Below, one piece after another: positions 55,480 through 63,827 of a stretch of DNA of 64,000 bases. Location: assembly GCA_015350385.1 (NCBI GenBank), contig WNKI01000001.1, positions 7,217,433 through 7,281,432 on the forward strand, in the 5' to 3' direction. A program made the translations under genes and the position numbers. This DNA is from Aculops lycopersici (lineage: Eukaryota; Arthropoda; Arachnida; Trombidiformes; Eriophyidae). Each line of letters starts with the position of its first letter. Position 1 is the first letter of the stretch. The notes beneath the pieces are model-generated. The model had not been told where the DNA came from, made no database searches, and saw only the letters and a list, made by a program, of their open reading frames with translations.

Positions 55480-55511
55480 GAGAGTTGGTATTCATCGTCG
55501 CTTGACCTCAT
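52155..55511 (-). CDS. NRF-6-like acyltransferase-3 membrane protein, copy 2
   Basis: About 1118 codons from the ATG at 55509-55511. The frame is open a little further (to a GTG at 55562), but a stop precedes that and no ATG occurs. The first 11 residues (MRSSDDEYQLS) come from block B; from ALESKKF onward it is copy 1 with four residue changes (G/S, I/V, V/D near the N-terminus; N/S near the end). Domains are those of copy 1: signal or anchor segment, Glu/Ser/Thr linker, Cys-containing NRF domain and acyltransferase-3 helices. The reading frame is intact throughout, so both copies look functional or very young. The upstream block B copy may supply its own promoter. Confidence 0.85.
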   Translation of the reverse strand: MRSSDDEYQLSALESKKFKPIRELNKSTSRGAKSNPRTRSATGRQRQRLLVPLLLPVSLSTLSLLLLLSLLQSSPPLVAGKSIIEGTYSSGQSINLTEFLSSDKSLPIEKSSTLLLSNPESLTPVQIASKSSTSLITTSTTTTIATPTSEPETTIESKPAPKKGTETETETGNESDQESAPEDLQNDSSAGDANDDAENCQGLSDGPSAEGKNFTDHERLVNLQSCLQRKVKRRILSATRSGLELFDKLSLSGGCTASLMNLMSNLGEIKSYAFKFVDASAKIPSGMMYGLLSDFGDFDQCLSIRSNPSVSLENEAEEGSYSGKYCLLSLKLNYHIELDENKTIPEGIIPDGVIWDELVRNYWTSDSLKGFQVGMCVPSRCTNDDLDQIFKHVSEGYNVLGEVMSCQDGRDIKAQQTADLLQLILIYSFCFILSLTLIGTTLDRYSNIGCQQTINSNSPTFKLLLVEILLCFSIIRNWKQFTQSDFSRCNLVKLAIANRETIEGAANRSSMSSSPSKSTSGQNTDSETYDSIVPSNKLSSSSQFSSTTPTSTESSRDNKLEQLSVDVDCHHGQKDESAKILKFNGQSARDTNYPLVHQQRQHHQEQQPPSEWLTHLAGMKMFIIIWITIGYSFLYPSANNYQYYRSIISINMTKDSVWFATTNFTLGIDMLLYITGLTFVVKLLHQSGSCRFLEIHHKTMESSHRSLLQTLNRVSISRLLLRKVLRFWPAYTSVIAIAILVPLISDGPMWPEMVNRRLGKSCRNNWWANLMMVNNFLPQSDVCLPSSWFLSVLMQSFILGSIILLACRGFGSLKVTICGLLALLFASMGASFALAYLDQVGAPVIKMDESFVLDLDEKIFRLYTNLFNNLGPFLVGMIGGFILLDAKRRQWRQESVLLLSKNRSKSNSNKWSNMIGDILVGLAVLVVAVLVLSSVFHTNYTRFWASIYWSSHRVGWAIVTGYIIHQCSTGRWKLLRDFLSLSTFIPLGKLIFVAYLVYPIFIHMHSGLVRDGLHVSIYNMLNIYTTRLVMTFATSAAIHLLVVSPFCSLEELYLGRWTMSKCKINEGFSDRMKQTPKIFDETRTLPLLAVAPVITTFNDKVRDQSDVDEAGPEVASTH

Positions 55512-56010
55512 TGTTGGTGTCTTGGTTAGACTCCTGACGTGATCATCAGTAGAGCTGGCCACTTATGCATGTGCTCTTGTGAGTACTCTGTTCATCTCAC
55601 TAAAGAGGTGGTTGCTATACCATCCACTCGGCTTCATACTCAATGATCATGTGCAACCACTTGTAGTTGGCACTGCTGGTCTGATTGACTAGGAGTGTGG
55701 TGTTAATTATGGATCCAAAAAGAAGGAGGGGAAGTAAAAGTAAATAGTCCGAGGCGACTGCAGAGGGATAGCGCAACAAGTGTGCGCAAAACAATCGACA
55801 CAATCGGAATTGACAAGGGAGCTGGAGTGCTCTCTGGAGATGTATCGATTTCATAACATTATCTTTCAGGGCGGAACTATTTTGATCTACCGAGGAGGAC
55901 GTCAAACATGAAAGGGTATCGAAGAGATGGGCTAGCAAAGAGGCATCGATCGATTAATTATTGATCGGAAGAGTGCAGCGACTGTAGGTGCTACGCGGGA
56001 TTCATTATCT
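55479..56010. repeat. segmental duplication, block B copy 2
   Basis: Upstream part of NRF-like copy 2, repeating 51483-52014. Includes GCAACAAGTGT at 55773-55783 (also in copy 1 at 51777-51787) and the same 107-codon open frame (55615-55938), with no residue change between copies. Confidence 0.95.
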
Positions 56011-56343
56011 TGAATGCCATCTTCGATATGTCAGACTTAATTAGATTTGTTAATCATCTCATGAGTTAGGAGGTGCACTATAATTATTCTAGCGTGATTC
56101 ATTATGTTAACAGTATTAATAGATCAACTAATATAACTGGAAACTATATATGCGTTCAGTCCTCCACCTCATACGTCGCCCTTCGTTTGTTATGTCATTT
56201 GGATTAAAGAGTGTTAATGTTATATTTATTTAACTACTTGGTTTCTTGCTTTCGCAATAATAGCTATTGTGTGTTGAAATTATAAACTTTTCTTTAACTT
56301 GGTCTCTATCACCTGGAACATTAGATAACCGCTAATTTGTTTA
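56011..56343. other. AT-rich intergenic stretch
   Basis: Single-copy DNA beyond the right edge of the duplication and downstream of MPC1. No feature was seen. Confidence 0.6.
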
Positions 56344-56839
56344 TCAGGTTGCTGTTGATTGCTGTTCACTTACTGCAGGCTCTGGTTCGGGGCTTGACTC
56401 GGGTTGCGTTAGGTACCTGTAGCCTTGGATTAGTTGTGCCACTTCATTTGTGGCATGGCAGGAGAATAACAACATATTTCTAGGTTGAACCTTCCAGGCA
56501 AATCTCATAAATAACATAGAATAAACGCACAGGGCTAGGGTCATCTTGCCACTTATATATTTGGGATCCTTTCTGATATCTGCAATTGCTGCCAGAGGGA
56601 TACCCCAATTCGCTACAGGGCCCCAAAAGTGGGTGCTATTGTTGTTGGCGTTATATATTTTAGGTTGGGTTGTATGGGAGAGAGGGGGTTGGAGATTGTT
56701 TAACAGTTAGTTGTTGTTGTTCTTCTTTCAGCAAATCATCAGGCGACAATTTTACCGGCAACAACTTTGTAAGAGGTTGACTTTGCTCCTCCACCTGAAG
56801 GACATCTCACCTCATGAAGTAGCTCCTGGGCGGTAGCAT
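56344..56839 (-). CDS. MPC1: mitochondrial pyruvate carrier 1
   Basis: Two exons: 56811-56839 (MLPPRSYFM plus two bases, donor ATGAG|GTGAGA) and 56344-56635 (acceptor CAATAG|C). They join in frame to 106 residues; the vertebrate protein has 109. The joined codon is the Ser of the family's hallmark FMSTHFWGPVANWG. Then PLAAIADIRKDPKYISGKM, TLALCVYSMLFMRFAWKVQP and RNMLLFSCHATNEVAQLIQG follow the family almost residue for residue, and a Glu/Pro/Ser tail ends it. MPC1 and MPC2 form the inner-membrane pyruvate importer. Only the second exon forms an evident frame on its own, starting at an internal Met. The N-terminal arm is about 10 residues shorter than the human one. Divergent from V-ATPase F. 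Confidence 0.95.
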
Positions 56840-57377
56840 TTTGCAGTTTGGAATTATCTAAGTTTAGTGAAAATAAATTAAAACTTATATCTCTTAATTA
56901 TAAGTGATTCGAATCGAATACCTTCAGCTGTCGATTCTCACATGTTTGTCTCAACACTTGTTATCGCCAGTTCGAATCGTTCAATCGAATGGGCAACAGG
57001 GAGAGCGAACCAAAGGACTGCTCTGTGTTATTCTACACAAATCACAAGGAAGCCAATGGGAGAGAGTGCCACTGAATTGCAGTGGTGAAAAATGCATGAA
57101 AATGACTCGATGTCCATTCTCCCCGGTGAGAGGAAAAACGTGTGGTTTTTCAAATCTGGGGCATTTACTGCACAGAAGTATGGGTATTTTCTTGGCACAG
57201 GGCAGATTGACGCGCTGGTGCAAAAACAAAATATCGCAGACACTTGCCTCTGCAAGGTTAGCTTGAGGATATATTTTATTTCACTTTCGAGCCGAATCAA
57301 TATAAATTTATACTCTATCAACATTATTGATTATATTTTATTCTAGTCCGAAAACCCACAAACTCACACCTATAATC
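56840..57377. promoter_or_regulatory. divergent promoter region MPC1 / V-ATPase F
   Basis: 538 bp between the two start codons. TTATTCTAG at about 57338-57346 looks like an acceptor, so the V-ATPase gene probably has a 5' UTR intron, with a first exon perhaps around 57000-57250. Both genes serve energy metabolism, so shared control is plausible. Confidence 0.4.
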
Positions 57378-57755
57378 ATGGCTCTACTTACAGCCATCAA
57401 GGGAAAACTGATCGGTCTGATTGGCGACGAGGACACTTGCGTCGGATTTCTTCTCGGAGGAATTGGAGATTCCAACAAGACAAAGATTCCAATTCTAAAC
57501 TTCTTTGTTGTAAATAAGAACACCAGCGTTCAGGATCTAGAGGATGCATTCAAGGGTCTAGTCAAGCGGGGAGACATTGATATTATTTTGATCAACCAAA
57601 ACATTGCCGAGATGATTAGGCATGTGATTGATGCCCACAAGCAGCCAGTACCTGCAGTATTAGAAATTCCATCAAAAGACCACCCATATGACGCAAACAA
57701 GGACTCGATCATGAGACGGGCAAAGGGAATGTTCTCGGCTGAAGACTACCGATAA
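57378..57755 (+). CDS. ATP6V1F: V-type proton ATPase subunit F
   Basis: 125 codons. The frame opens at 57327, but the ATG at 57378 (MALLTAIKGKLIGLIGDEDTC) matches the family start and length. Features: GDEDTCVGFLLGGIG, FFVVNKNTSVQDLEDAFK, RGDIDIILINQNIAEMIRH, PAVLEIPSKDHPYDANKDSIMRRAKGMF. Subunit F (Vma7) sits in the central rotor stalk of V1 with subunit D and couples ATP hydrolysis to proton pumping in endomembranes. A plus-strand AATAAA is at 57951-57956. Confidence 0.97.
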   Translation: MALLTAIKGKLIGLIGDEDTCVGFLLGGIGDSNKTKIPILNFFVVNKNTSVQDLEDAFKGLVKRGDIDIILINQNIAEMIRHVIDAHKQPVPAVLEIPSKDHPYDANKDSIMRRAKGMFSAEDYR

Positions 57756-58450
57756 GTTCTGGAGTTTTCATGGAATCTGATGAGAACACTCGTTGTCCTC
57801 AAAGCCATTATTAGACATTGTAGATGCCCAATTTTTTCTATGAAAAGCTATGTTTGGCTTATGCAATATTATTTGCACCTCTAGACTCTTGCAAGCTGAG
57901 ATCTGGTGTAAATTTATTTGTTTTCATTATAATTTAGTCAAGATTATCGCAATAAAGGTAATCAATTACCAGATCCCAAGACCCAAGCTCAACGCCTAGC
58001 TACTGGGTGAACAAACTTCGTCTTGAGTCATTGCGCGGAGTTCGCGTCGGAATCAGTTCGTCGAACTCTGATTAATCTCTTTTGATTAATCACTTAATAA
58101 GCTACTTCAGATACTAAATGGATTCGCCTCTACATTGTTAGCCCTCTTGTGGGTTTGCGGCTCGTGTCCATTCATACAATGCAAAATTACACAATGTTTC
58201 CCTTGTGATGAGGAGAAAGCTAGCGAGCGAGCGACCAAACACACAAAAGAAGTCCATTGTCTCAGCTACCACTTTGCCCGCTCGCTGGTGCAAGCAAATC
58301 TTGGCGCAATCACTTGCCGCGAAAGCATACGATGTCCGTGCAACCTCTCAAAGATACTTGTATTGTTATGCAATAAGAACAAAAACAAAAGTATCAATGT
58401 CATATCCAATGGACTGGATATGATTCACTCTTGTCTAGTACTCCATCAAC
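57756..58450. other. intergenic region upstream of contactin
   Basis: V-ATPase F 3' UTR (to about 57975), then contactin promoter or 5' UTR. No coding homology; the plus frames at 58135-58644 overlap the contactin start and are not supported. Confidence 0.5.
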
Positions 58451-61400
58451 ATGACCTCAATTCTATACTCATATTGGCCAATACTCCTAGCGCTAACAGC
58501 TTTAGTTTCAACACTCACCAGCCCGACTTATGGAAACTTTGCACAAGTGGATTGTCCAAGAGGATGGACAAACTACGGCGACTCCTGCTACAGGTTTGTT
58601 CGATCCAGCTCGTCGCACTTTCTCAATGCCTCAAATTATTGTGAAACCTTCAATTCAAGGTTAGTTAGTGTGAACAATTTTGAAGAGAACAACTTTTTAA
58701 CTGACTGGCTGCAAGAGAATGACCCACACAAGAGGAATTGGCTGACAAGTGCCTTGGTTAGTTATGGGCAAAACAATTGGCAATGGAGTGGCGATTACAG
58801 CAAGTTCATTAACAACAACGACCTGTGGATTCCAATGAACTCAAGCTACGAGAGAATGGCTTTCAATGGAGCAGCCTACTCGTTTAGCCCGACGGTCAAC
58901 AAGTGGGGATTGATTAGAGTGGACAATACAAAGGCTGCCTATTCGTTTATTTGCGAGGCACCCAATAGCAATACCGTTGGCAATAAGTTCTTTGATAGAG
59001 GTTTAGATTACGGTTACAACATTCACAACAAGAGTCTAGTGCCGCGAGGTCCAAAAATAATCATGGATCCGAAGGATGTGGTCTTCGACATAAGCGGTCG
59101 CTCCCATTCCAACCACTTGAGGCTCAAGTGTGTAGCAGACGCCTATCCAGAGCCAACTTACACTTGGTATCGCGAGGACTACAACTCGAATGGCATCGTT
59201 GGTATCCCGATAAACCCGCTAGACGATGAGAGACTTACGCAAACCGACGGAACTCTAACAATATACAATCCAAACCAAGCTAGTGACAAGGGCAAATATT
59301 ACTGCAGTGCCACTAACTCGTTTGGCCGGGTTATCAGTCAAACTGTATCAATAACTTTTGGCTATATTTTGGAGTTTAGCAAGAAGCGAAGTATTGAGAG
59401 GGGCAAGGAGAATTGGGGCAAGTCTATTTCCTGTGATGCGCCTCAACACCATCCACGAGCTTTGTACTATTGGACCAAAGCTGAATTTCCCAACTTTGTC
59501 CAACAAGACAAGCGAGTCTTCATATCTCACGATGGAAACTTGTACTTCTCCTCTTTGGAGAAAATTGATCGCTCAAATTATAGCTGTCAGATACAAAGTT
59601 TAATCTCGTCAACAGGTAGATTTGGCCCATCGTTTCCCCTGCTAGTTGAACCAGCGAGCAATGGGCAGAAGCTTCAATTTGCCAATGGATTTCCCAAGTC
59701 GTTTCCTGAGGGTCCGTTGGCTGGACAAGATCTTAGATTAGAGTGCATGGCCTACGGTTATCCGACTCCTTCGTACAACTGGACACGTTTAAGTCCAACC
59801 ACTAACTTGCCGCGCGGATACTCGATTAAGAATGATGGTAAAGTTTTAATTATTCCAAAGGTGAGAATCGAGGACGAAGGCGAATATAGTTGCAAGGCAA
59901 CAAGTGAAAGTGAAACATTGCAAAAGTCTATCAGGGTCACAGTGCAAGCAAGTCCCACATTTACCTTGCCTCTTGAGGATCAGGTGCTGGGCGAACGCGA
60001 GCCATTGAGCTGGGAATGCGAATCCTTTGGACTGCCAAAGGTGACCTACTCTTGGTTTAAAAACGGAGAGGAGATTGTACCTGCTAACTTGTCGCCACTC
60101 GATTATGCAAGATACCAGATAAAGGACAACAGATTCACCATTGACTCGGTTCAACGTGAACGAGACTCGGGAATGTATCAATGTCGTGCCAGTAATCAGC
60201 ATGGAATTGCCTATAGTTCGGCCCAATTGCGTATCATGAATCTAAGGCCCACCGACAATAAGGATCCGATGCCTCTGCATGTAATTGCAATGGTTGACAC
60301 AAATGTTTCAATCCCTTGCGATGTTGAGGCCATTCCAAAGCCATCAATCACTTGGCGCAAGGAGGGGGGTCAACAAATAGAAGATAGATCACGTGTTCGC
60401 ATTCTGCCCAATGGAGTTTTGTTCATTTCAAAGGTGAGGATTAGTGACGTCGGCGGCTACGAGTGTGTAGCCGAGAATAATCTCGGTGTCTTGACAACTA
60501 AAACCTGGCTGCAGGTAAAGCCGGCGCCAATTATCTTGGATCTATTGCCTCGTCGCGAGGTCGTGAAGTTTGGCGATCCTATCAAGATTATAAATTGCGA
60601 TTTGCAGTCGGATTATAACATGGAAATAACCCATGTTTGGCTCAAGAATGGATTGCAAATCAACTTTGACGAACCAAGCACTCAGCTGAAGTATGTTAAA
60701 ACGGATACAGGTCAATTGGTTATAAAGAATGTCTCCTACATCGATCAAGCAAATTATACTTGCCAAGCAAAGACTTCCATTGGATCAGTCGAAAGGAGCG
60801 GAAGTTTACTGGTCAAGGGGCCGCCTGATGCTTGTGGAGCAGTGAGTGCGGATCAGCTTACACAATCTTCGGCTAGAGTTTCCTGGACGGATGGAGCCGA
60901 CCACCTGTCGCGCATCATGTACAACACCATCGAGGGTCGCACCAATCATAATTCTACCTGGACTGTTTTGGCGTCCAACATTACGGCAATCGTATTGCGT
61001 AGTCCAAATCAATCGCCGAGCTCACAATTTTATCGGAAGACTTATCTGATGAACGGTATACTATTGCCCTGGTCCATCTACGAGTTTCGCGTTTCGGCAA
61101 CCAACGAGTTTGGTCAAGGGCCACCAAGTGAGCCAAGTCCCAAGTACAGGACTGAAATGTCCGCTCCCCGCTTTCCCATAGGCAATTTGCGAGGTGGCGG
61201 CGGAAAGGCTGGTACTCTATTTATCAAATGGGATCCTTTGCCACAATCAGCTTGGGGTTCAAATGAGATTTGGTACCAAGTTTACTATAGACTTAACGGA
61301 ACCTACGGGTGGCTTAAACGTGAGCTCACCTCAGCAGGTGGCCACACGGACGCTTATACAATTAATACTGGCAGCGACAATTATTATAAACAATTCGATG

Positions 61401-62110
61401 TCATGGTTCAGCCAATGAATTCCATTGGCGCTGGCCCACTTAGTCCCGTGGCCTACATCTACTCCGCCCAACAGATGCCACGAATACAGCCAACAAACTT
61501 GTACGCTTTGGCTCACAACTCAACTGCTTTAAATGTTACCTGGTCGCCAATCAACGATCAAGAGGACAGTGGCAAGCTAATTGGCTACCGTATTCGCTAC
61601 TGGCCCGCAGGTAAGGATCCTCAAACGCATTCGCTGACCAACCTGAAGCGCGGCCTAGAGCCCTGGGGTCTGGTGGTGGGTTTGCAGCCCGATAGCGAGT
61701 ATCACGTTTCAGTGATGGCTTACAACGAGGCCGGAAGTGGACCAGAGAGCGAGAGTTTTCGGACGAGAACATTCAAGGCGGCGCCACAGCGAGCTCCAAC
61801 TAGTGTCCAAGCGGAATTCCTCGACGACACCAGTATTAAGGTTACCTGGCGTGGGGTTGCCCACATGACCACCAACGAGGAACCAGTTATTGGGTACAAG
61901 GTGAGGTACTGGCGATACGATGAGCCAATTAGCACCGCGAAGGATATCACCAAGATGCTAGGTGGCGACGAACTCTCACTGGTCATTCGTGACCTAGTAC
62001 CCGGCGAGACCTACAAGCTTCGTGTGTTGGCTTTTAGCGCTGGAGGAGACGGTAAAATGTCTTCGCCTGAACTAATAATCAAGGTTAAGGCTCAGGATGC
62101 GACATCCTAG
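58451..62110 (+). CDS. Cont: contactin (C-type lectin, Ig and fibronectin III adhesion protein)
   Basis: 1219 codons in one exon. Order: signal peptide (1-28); C-type lectin domain (about 34-170, CPRGWTNYGDSCYRF and FICEAPN); six Ig domains (about 200-790) with Cys pairs and the DxGxYxC signature (DKGKYYC, DEGEYSC, DSGMYQC, DVGGYEC); four fibronectin III domains (about 795-1215). This is the layout of insect Contactin, a septate-junction component in epithelia and glia that works with Neurexin IV and Neuroglian. The frame stops right after the fourth FnIII domain (ELIIKVKAQDATS) with no hydrophobic GPI signal, unlike the fly protein, and none follows in the next 30 bases. The product may be secreted, or a downstream exon may add the tail. 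Confidence 0.93.
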   Translation: MTSILYSYWPILLALTALVSTLTSPTYGNFAQVDCPRGWTNYGDSCYRFVRSSSSHFLNASNYCETFNSRLVSVNNFEENNFLTDWLQENDPHKRNWLTSALVSYGQNNWQWSGDYSKFINNNDLWIPMNSSYERMAFNGAAYSFSPTVNKWGLIRVDNTKAAYSFICEAPNSNTVGNKFFDRGLDYGYNIHNKSLVPRGPKIIMDPKDVVFDISGRSHSNHLRLKCVADAYPEPTYTWYREDYNSNGIVGIPINPLDDERLTQTDGTLTIYNPNQASDKGKYYCSATNSFGRVISQTVSITFGYILEFSKKRSIERGKENWGKSISCDAPQHHPRALYYWTKAEFPNFVQQDKRVFISHDGNLYFSSLEKIDRSNYSCQIQSLISSTGRFGPSFPLLVEPASNGQKLQFANGFPKSFPEGPLAGQDLRLECMAYGYPTPSYNWTRLSPTTNLPRGYSIKNDGKVLIIPKVRIEDEGEYSCKATSESETLQKSIRVTVQASPTFTLPLEDQVLGEREPLSWECESFGLPKVTYSWFKNGEEIVPANLSPLDYARYQIKDNRFTIDSVQRERDSGMYQCRASNQHGIAYSSAQLRIMNLRPTDNKDPMPLHVIAMVDTNVSIPCDVEAIPKPSITWRKEGGQQIEDRSRVRILPNGVLFISKVRISDVGGYECVAENNLGVLTTKTWLQVKPAPIILDLLPRREVVKFGDPIKIINCDLQSDYNMEITHVWLKNGLQINFDEPSTQLKYVKTDTGQLVIKNVSYIDQANYTCQAKTSIGSVERSGSLLVKGPPDACGAVSADQLTQSSARVSWTDGADHLSRIMYNTIEGRTNHNSTWTVLASNITAIVLRSPNQSPSSQFYRKTYLMNGILLPWSIYEFRVSATNEFGQGPPSEPSPKYRTEMSAPRFPIGNLRGGGGKAGTLFIKWDPLPQSAWGSNEIWYQVYYRLNGTYGWLKRELTSAGGHTDAYTINTGSDNYYKQFDVMVQPMNSIGAGPLSPVAYIYSAQQMPRIQPTNLYALAHNSTALNVTWSPINDQEDSGKLIGYRIRYWPAGKDPQTHSLTNLKRGLEPWGLVVGLQPDSEYHVSVMAYNEAGSGPESESFRTRTFKAAPQRAPTSVQAEFLDDTSIKVTWRGVAHMTTNEEPVIGYKVRYWRYDEPISTAKDITKMLGGDELSLVIRDLVPGETYKLRVLAFSAGGDGKMSSPELIIKVKAQDATS

Positions 62111-62798
62111 ATGCACAGCTCAGGTGGAAAAATCGATAGATAGACAGACATGTCGTGTACATCACTTAGGGCGAGCGTTAAACTCAATGTAGATCATGAT
62201 AACGTGGAATGAAACAAACAAAAACAAGCTACAAGCATAACAAAATATATAACTAGAAGACGACACCATCACGAGTAGGGAGACATACACATCTTGTGTA
62301 TGAGCGTGTAATATATAAACTGACTAAATAAATTGACGACTCAAGTGCGCGTCCATAGAGCGCAGGGAATAGGTGTTTGCATGTTGTGGAAACATTCATT
62401 CCACCAGGTGTTTGCTTGTTATCCGACTCGCTAGGCAAATGGCCACTTCCGCTCACAGAAAGTGGCACACTTGTTTTGCAAGTGGACGAGCAACACTACT
62501 ATTAGTATCATGGTGGTCTTTCTAGGCCATAGTCTTTATATAGGAACACTTCGGACTTTCTTGCGTTTGCGCGCACGAGTTCTGGGCTCCAAGCGAGAAA
62601 GTTGAATGTGTTTGTGCTCTAAACGGAATGGACAGAGGCGGCCACAAGATATTGCATTGAGATATTTACGATTAACGGGCGCCTTGTAGCAAACATTCAA
62701 TAAATTTTGCATCTTATTATCATTTCTAATTATCTGGTCGGTTGCGAAATTCATTTTATTGACAAGCTATGAAGTAGCAGCGCCTCAAAGTCTGAACA
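62111..62798. other. intergenic region
   Basis: Contactin 3' UTR (AATAAA near 62327) and NDRG upstream region. No gene is seen and no GPI-signal exon is evident. Confidence 0.5.
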
Positions 62799-63827
62799 AT
62801 GGATGATTGCGAGTTTTTAGAGATGAAACCGATTATTTCGGTCCAAGAGGATAACAATATATTCGAGGAAAGAATTGATGCTGGATTCGGACCAATCCTA
62901 GTCGCACAGCAGGGTTGCAAATTTAGACCCAATTCTTGTCAGTATTGCATCATTACTTATCATGACCTGGGACTAAATTATCTATCCAATTTTCAAGCCT
63001 TTCTCAACTATTCCCTGATGAGGCCAGTCCTGGAACGACTGCCAGTCTTTCACATAAATGCTCCAGGTCAGGAGAACGACGCCGAGGAGTTGCCCAACGA
63101 TTATGTATATCCAACAATGGATCAGCTAGCCGAGAGTGTAAGAACAGTATGCAATTATTTTGGCATTAAGCAAGCCATTTGCCTTGGGGTTGGAATGGGA
63201 GCAAATGTGATGGCTCGCGTGGCTTTGAAGAATCCCGATTTAGTCGATGGTTTATTTCTCATTAATCCAGTACCTACCACTGCCGGCTGGATGGAATGGG
63301 CCTATCAAAAGAGAAATATTTATTACCTTAATAGTATTGGCTCAGGATTGTCACAATTGTCAAATGGCCCGGATGACGCATATAAGTCATTGCAATTTCC
63401 TCAATGTATCATCGACTATCTAATATGGCATCATTTTGGATCAAGTTCGGAGGAGAGGAATCCAGATCTCATCAACATATACAAAAATTACTTTTCTAGC
63501 TTTAAGATTAAGCCAAAGAATTTGGCACTTCTTCTCGACAGTTACTTGAGGCGTGACGACATTGGCGTCGATCGCGAAAATACTGACAACAATATTGCCT
63601 GTTCAACTCTGGTTCTATGCGGAAATGATTCACCTTATCTAGAGGACACTATCAATATGAACCAGAGACTCAAGCCAGAGCGTTCAACTTGGATGAAACT
63701 ATTCGATTGTGGTTTAGTTTTGGATGAACAGCCACATAAGGTGGCCGAAGCTTTTATTCTATTTGTACAAGGGCTTGGTTTAGGTCTGCTGACCTGTTAT
63801 AAGCTGAATCTAGGTAGATATAAGTGA
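62799..63827 (+). CDS. NDRG: NDRG family alpha/beta-hydrolase-fold protein
   Basis: 342 codons, intronless. NDRG proteins have the alpha/beta-hydrolase fold but lack a working catalytic triad. They act in stress, differentiation and trafficking signalling; the fly member is MESK2. Seen: IITYHDLGLNYLSNFQAFLNY, FHINAPGQENDAEELP, YPTMDQLAESV, FGIKQAICLGVGMGANVMARVAL, GLFLINPVPTTAGWMEWAYQK, the YLRRDDI segment and STLVLCGNDSPYLEDTINMN. The nucleophile-elbow position reads GVGMGAN, with no Ser at the usual spot, as in the family. The Ser/Thr/Arg-rich phosphorylated tail of vertebrate NDRGs is absent. The N-terminal region lacks the usual long leader. Confidence 0.93.
   Translation: MDDCEFLEMKPIISVQEDNNIFEERIDAGFGPILVAQQGCKFRPNSCQYCIITYHDLGLNYLSNFQAFLNYSLMRPVLERLPVFHINAPGQENDAEELPNDYVYPTMDQLAESVRTVCNYFGIKQAICLGVGMGANVMARVALKNPDLVDGLFLINPVPTTAGWMEWAYQKRNIYYLNSIGSGLSQLSNGPDDAYKSLQFPQCIIDYLIWHHFGSSSEERNPDLINIYKNYFSSFKIKPKNLALLLDSYLRRDDIGVDRENTDNNIACSTLVLCGNDSPYLEDTINMNQRLKPERSTWMKLFDCGLVLDEQPHKVAEAFILFVQGLGLGLLTCYKLNLGRYK

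Noticed and set aside
46311..55542. Matching antisense frames in both NRF-like copies
   Set aside because: They are shadows of the coding strand repeated by the duplication, not conserved genes.
56965..56985. B-box-like GTTCGAATC as part of a tRNA gene
   Set aside because: No matching A box or cloverleaf can be drawn around it.
57000..57260. Structured-looking segment as a small nuclear RNA
   Set aside because: Does not match U1, U2, U4, U5, U6 or U3 signatures I know. More likely promoter or 5' UTR of the V-ATPase F gene.
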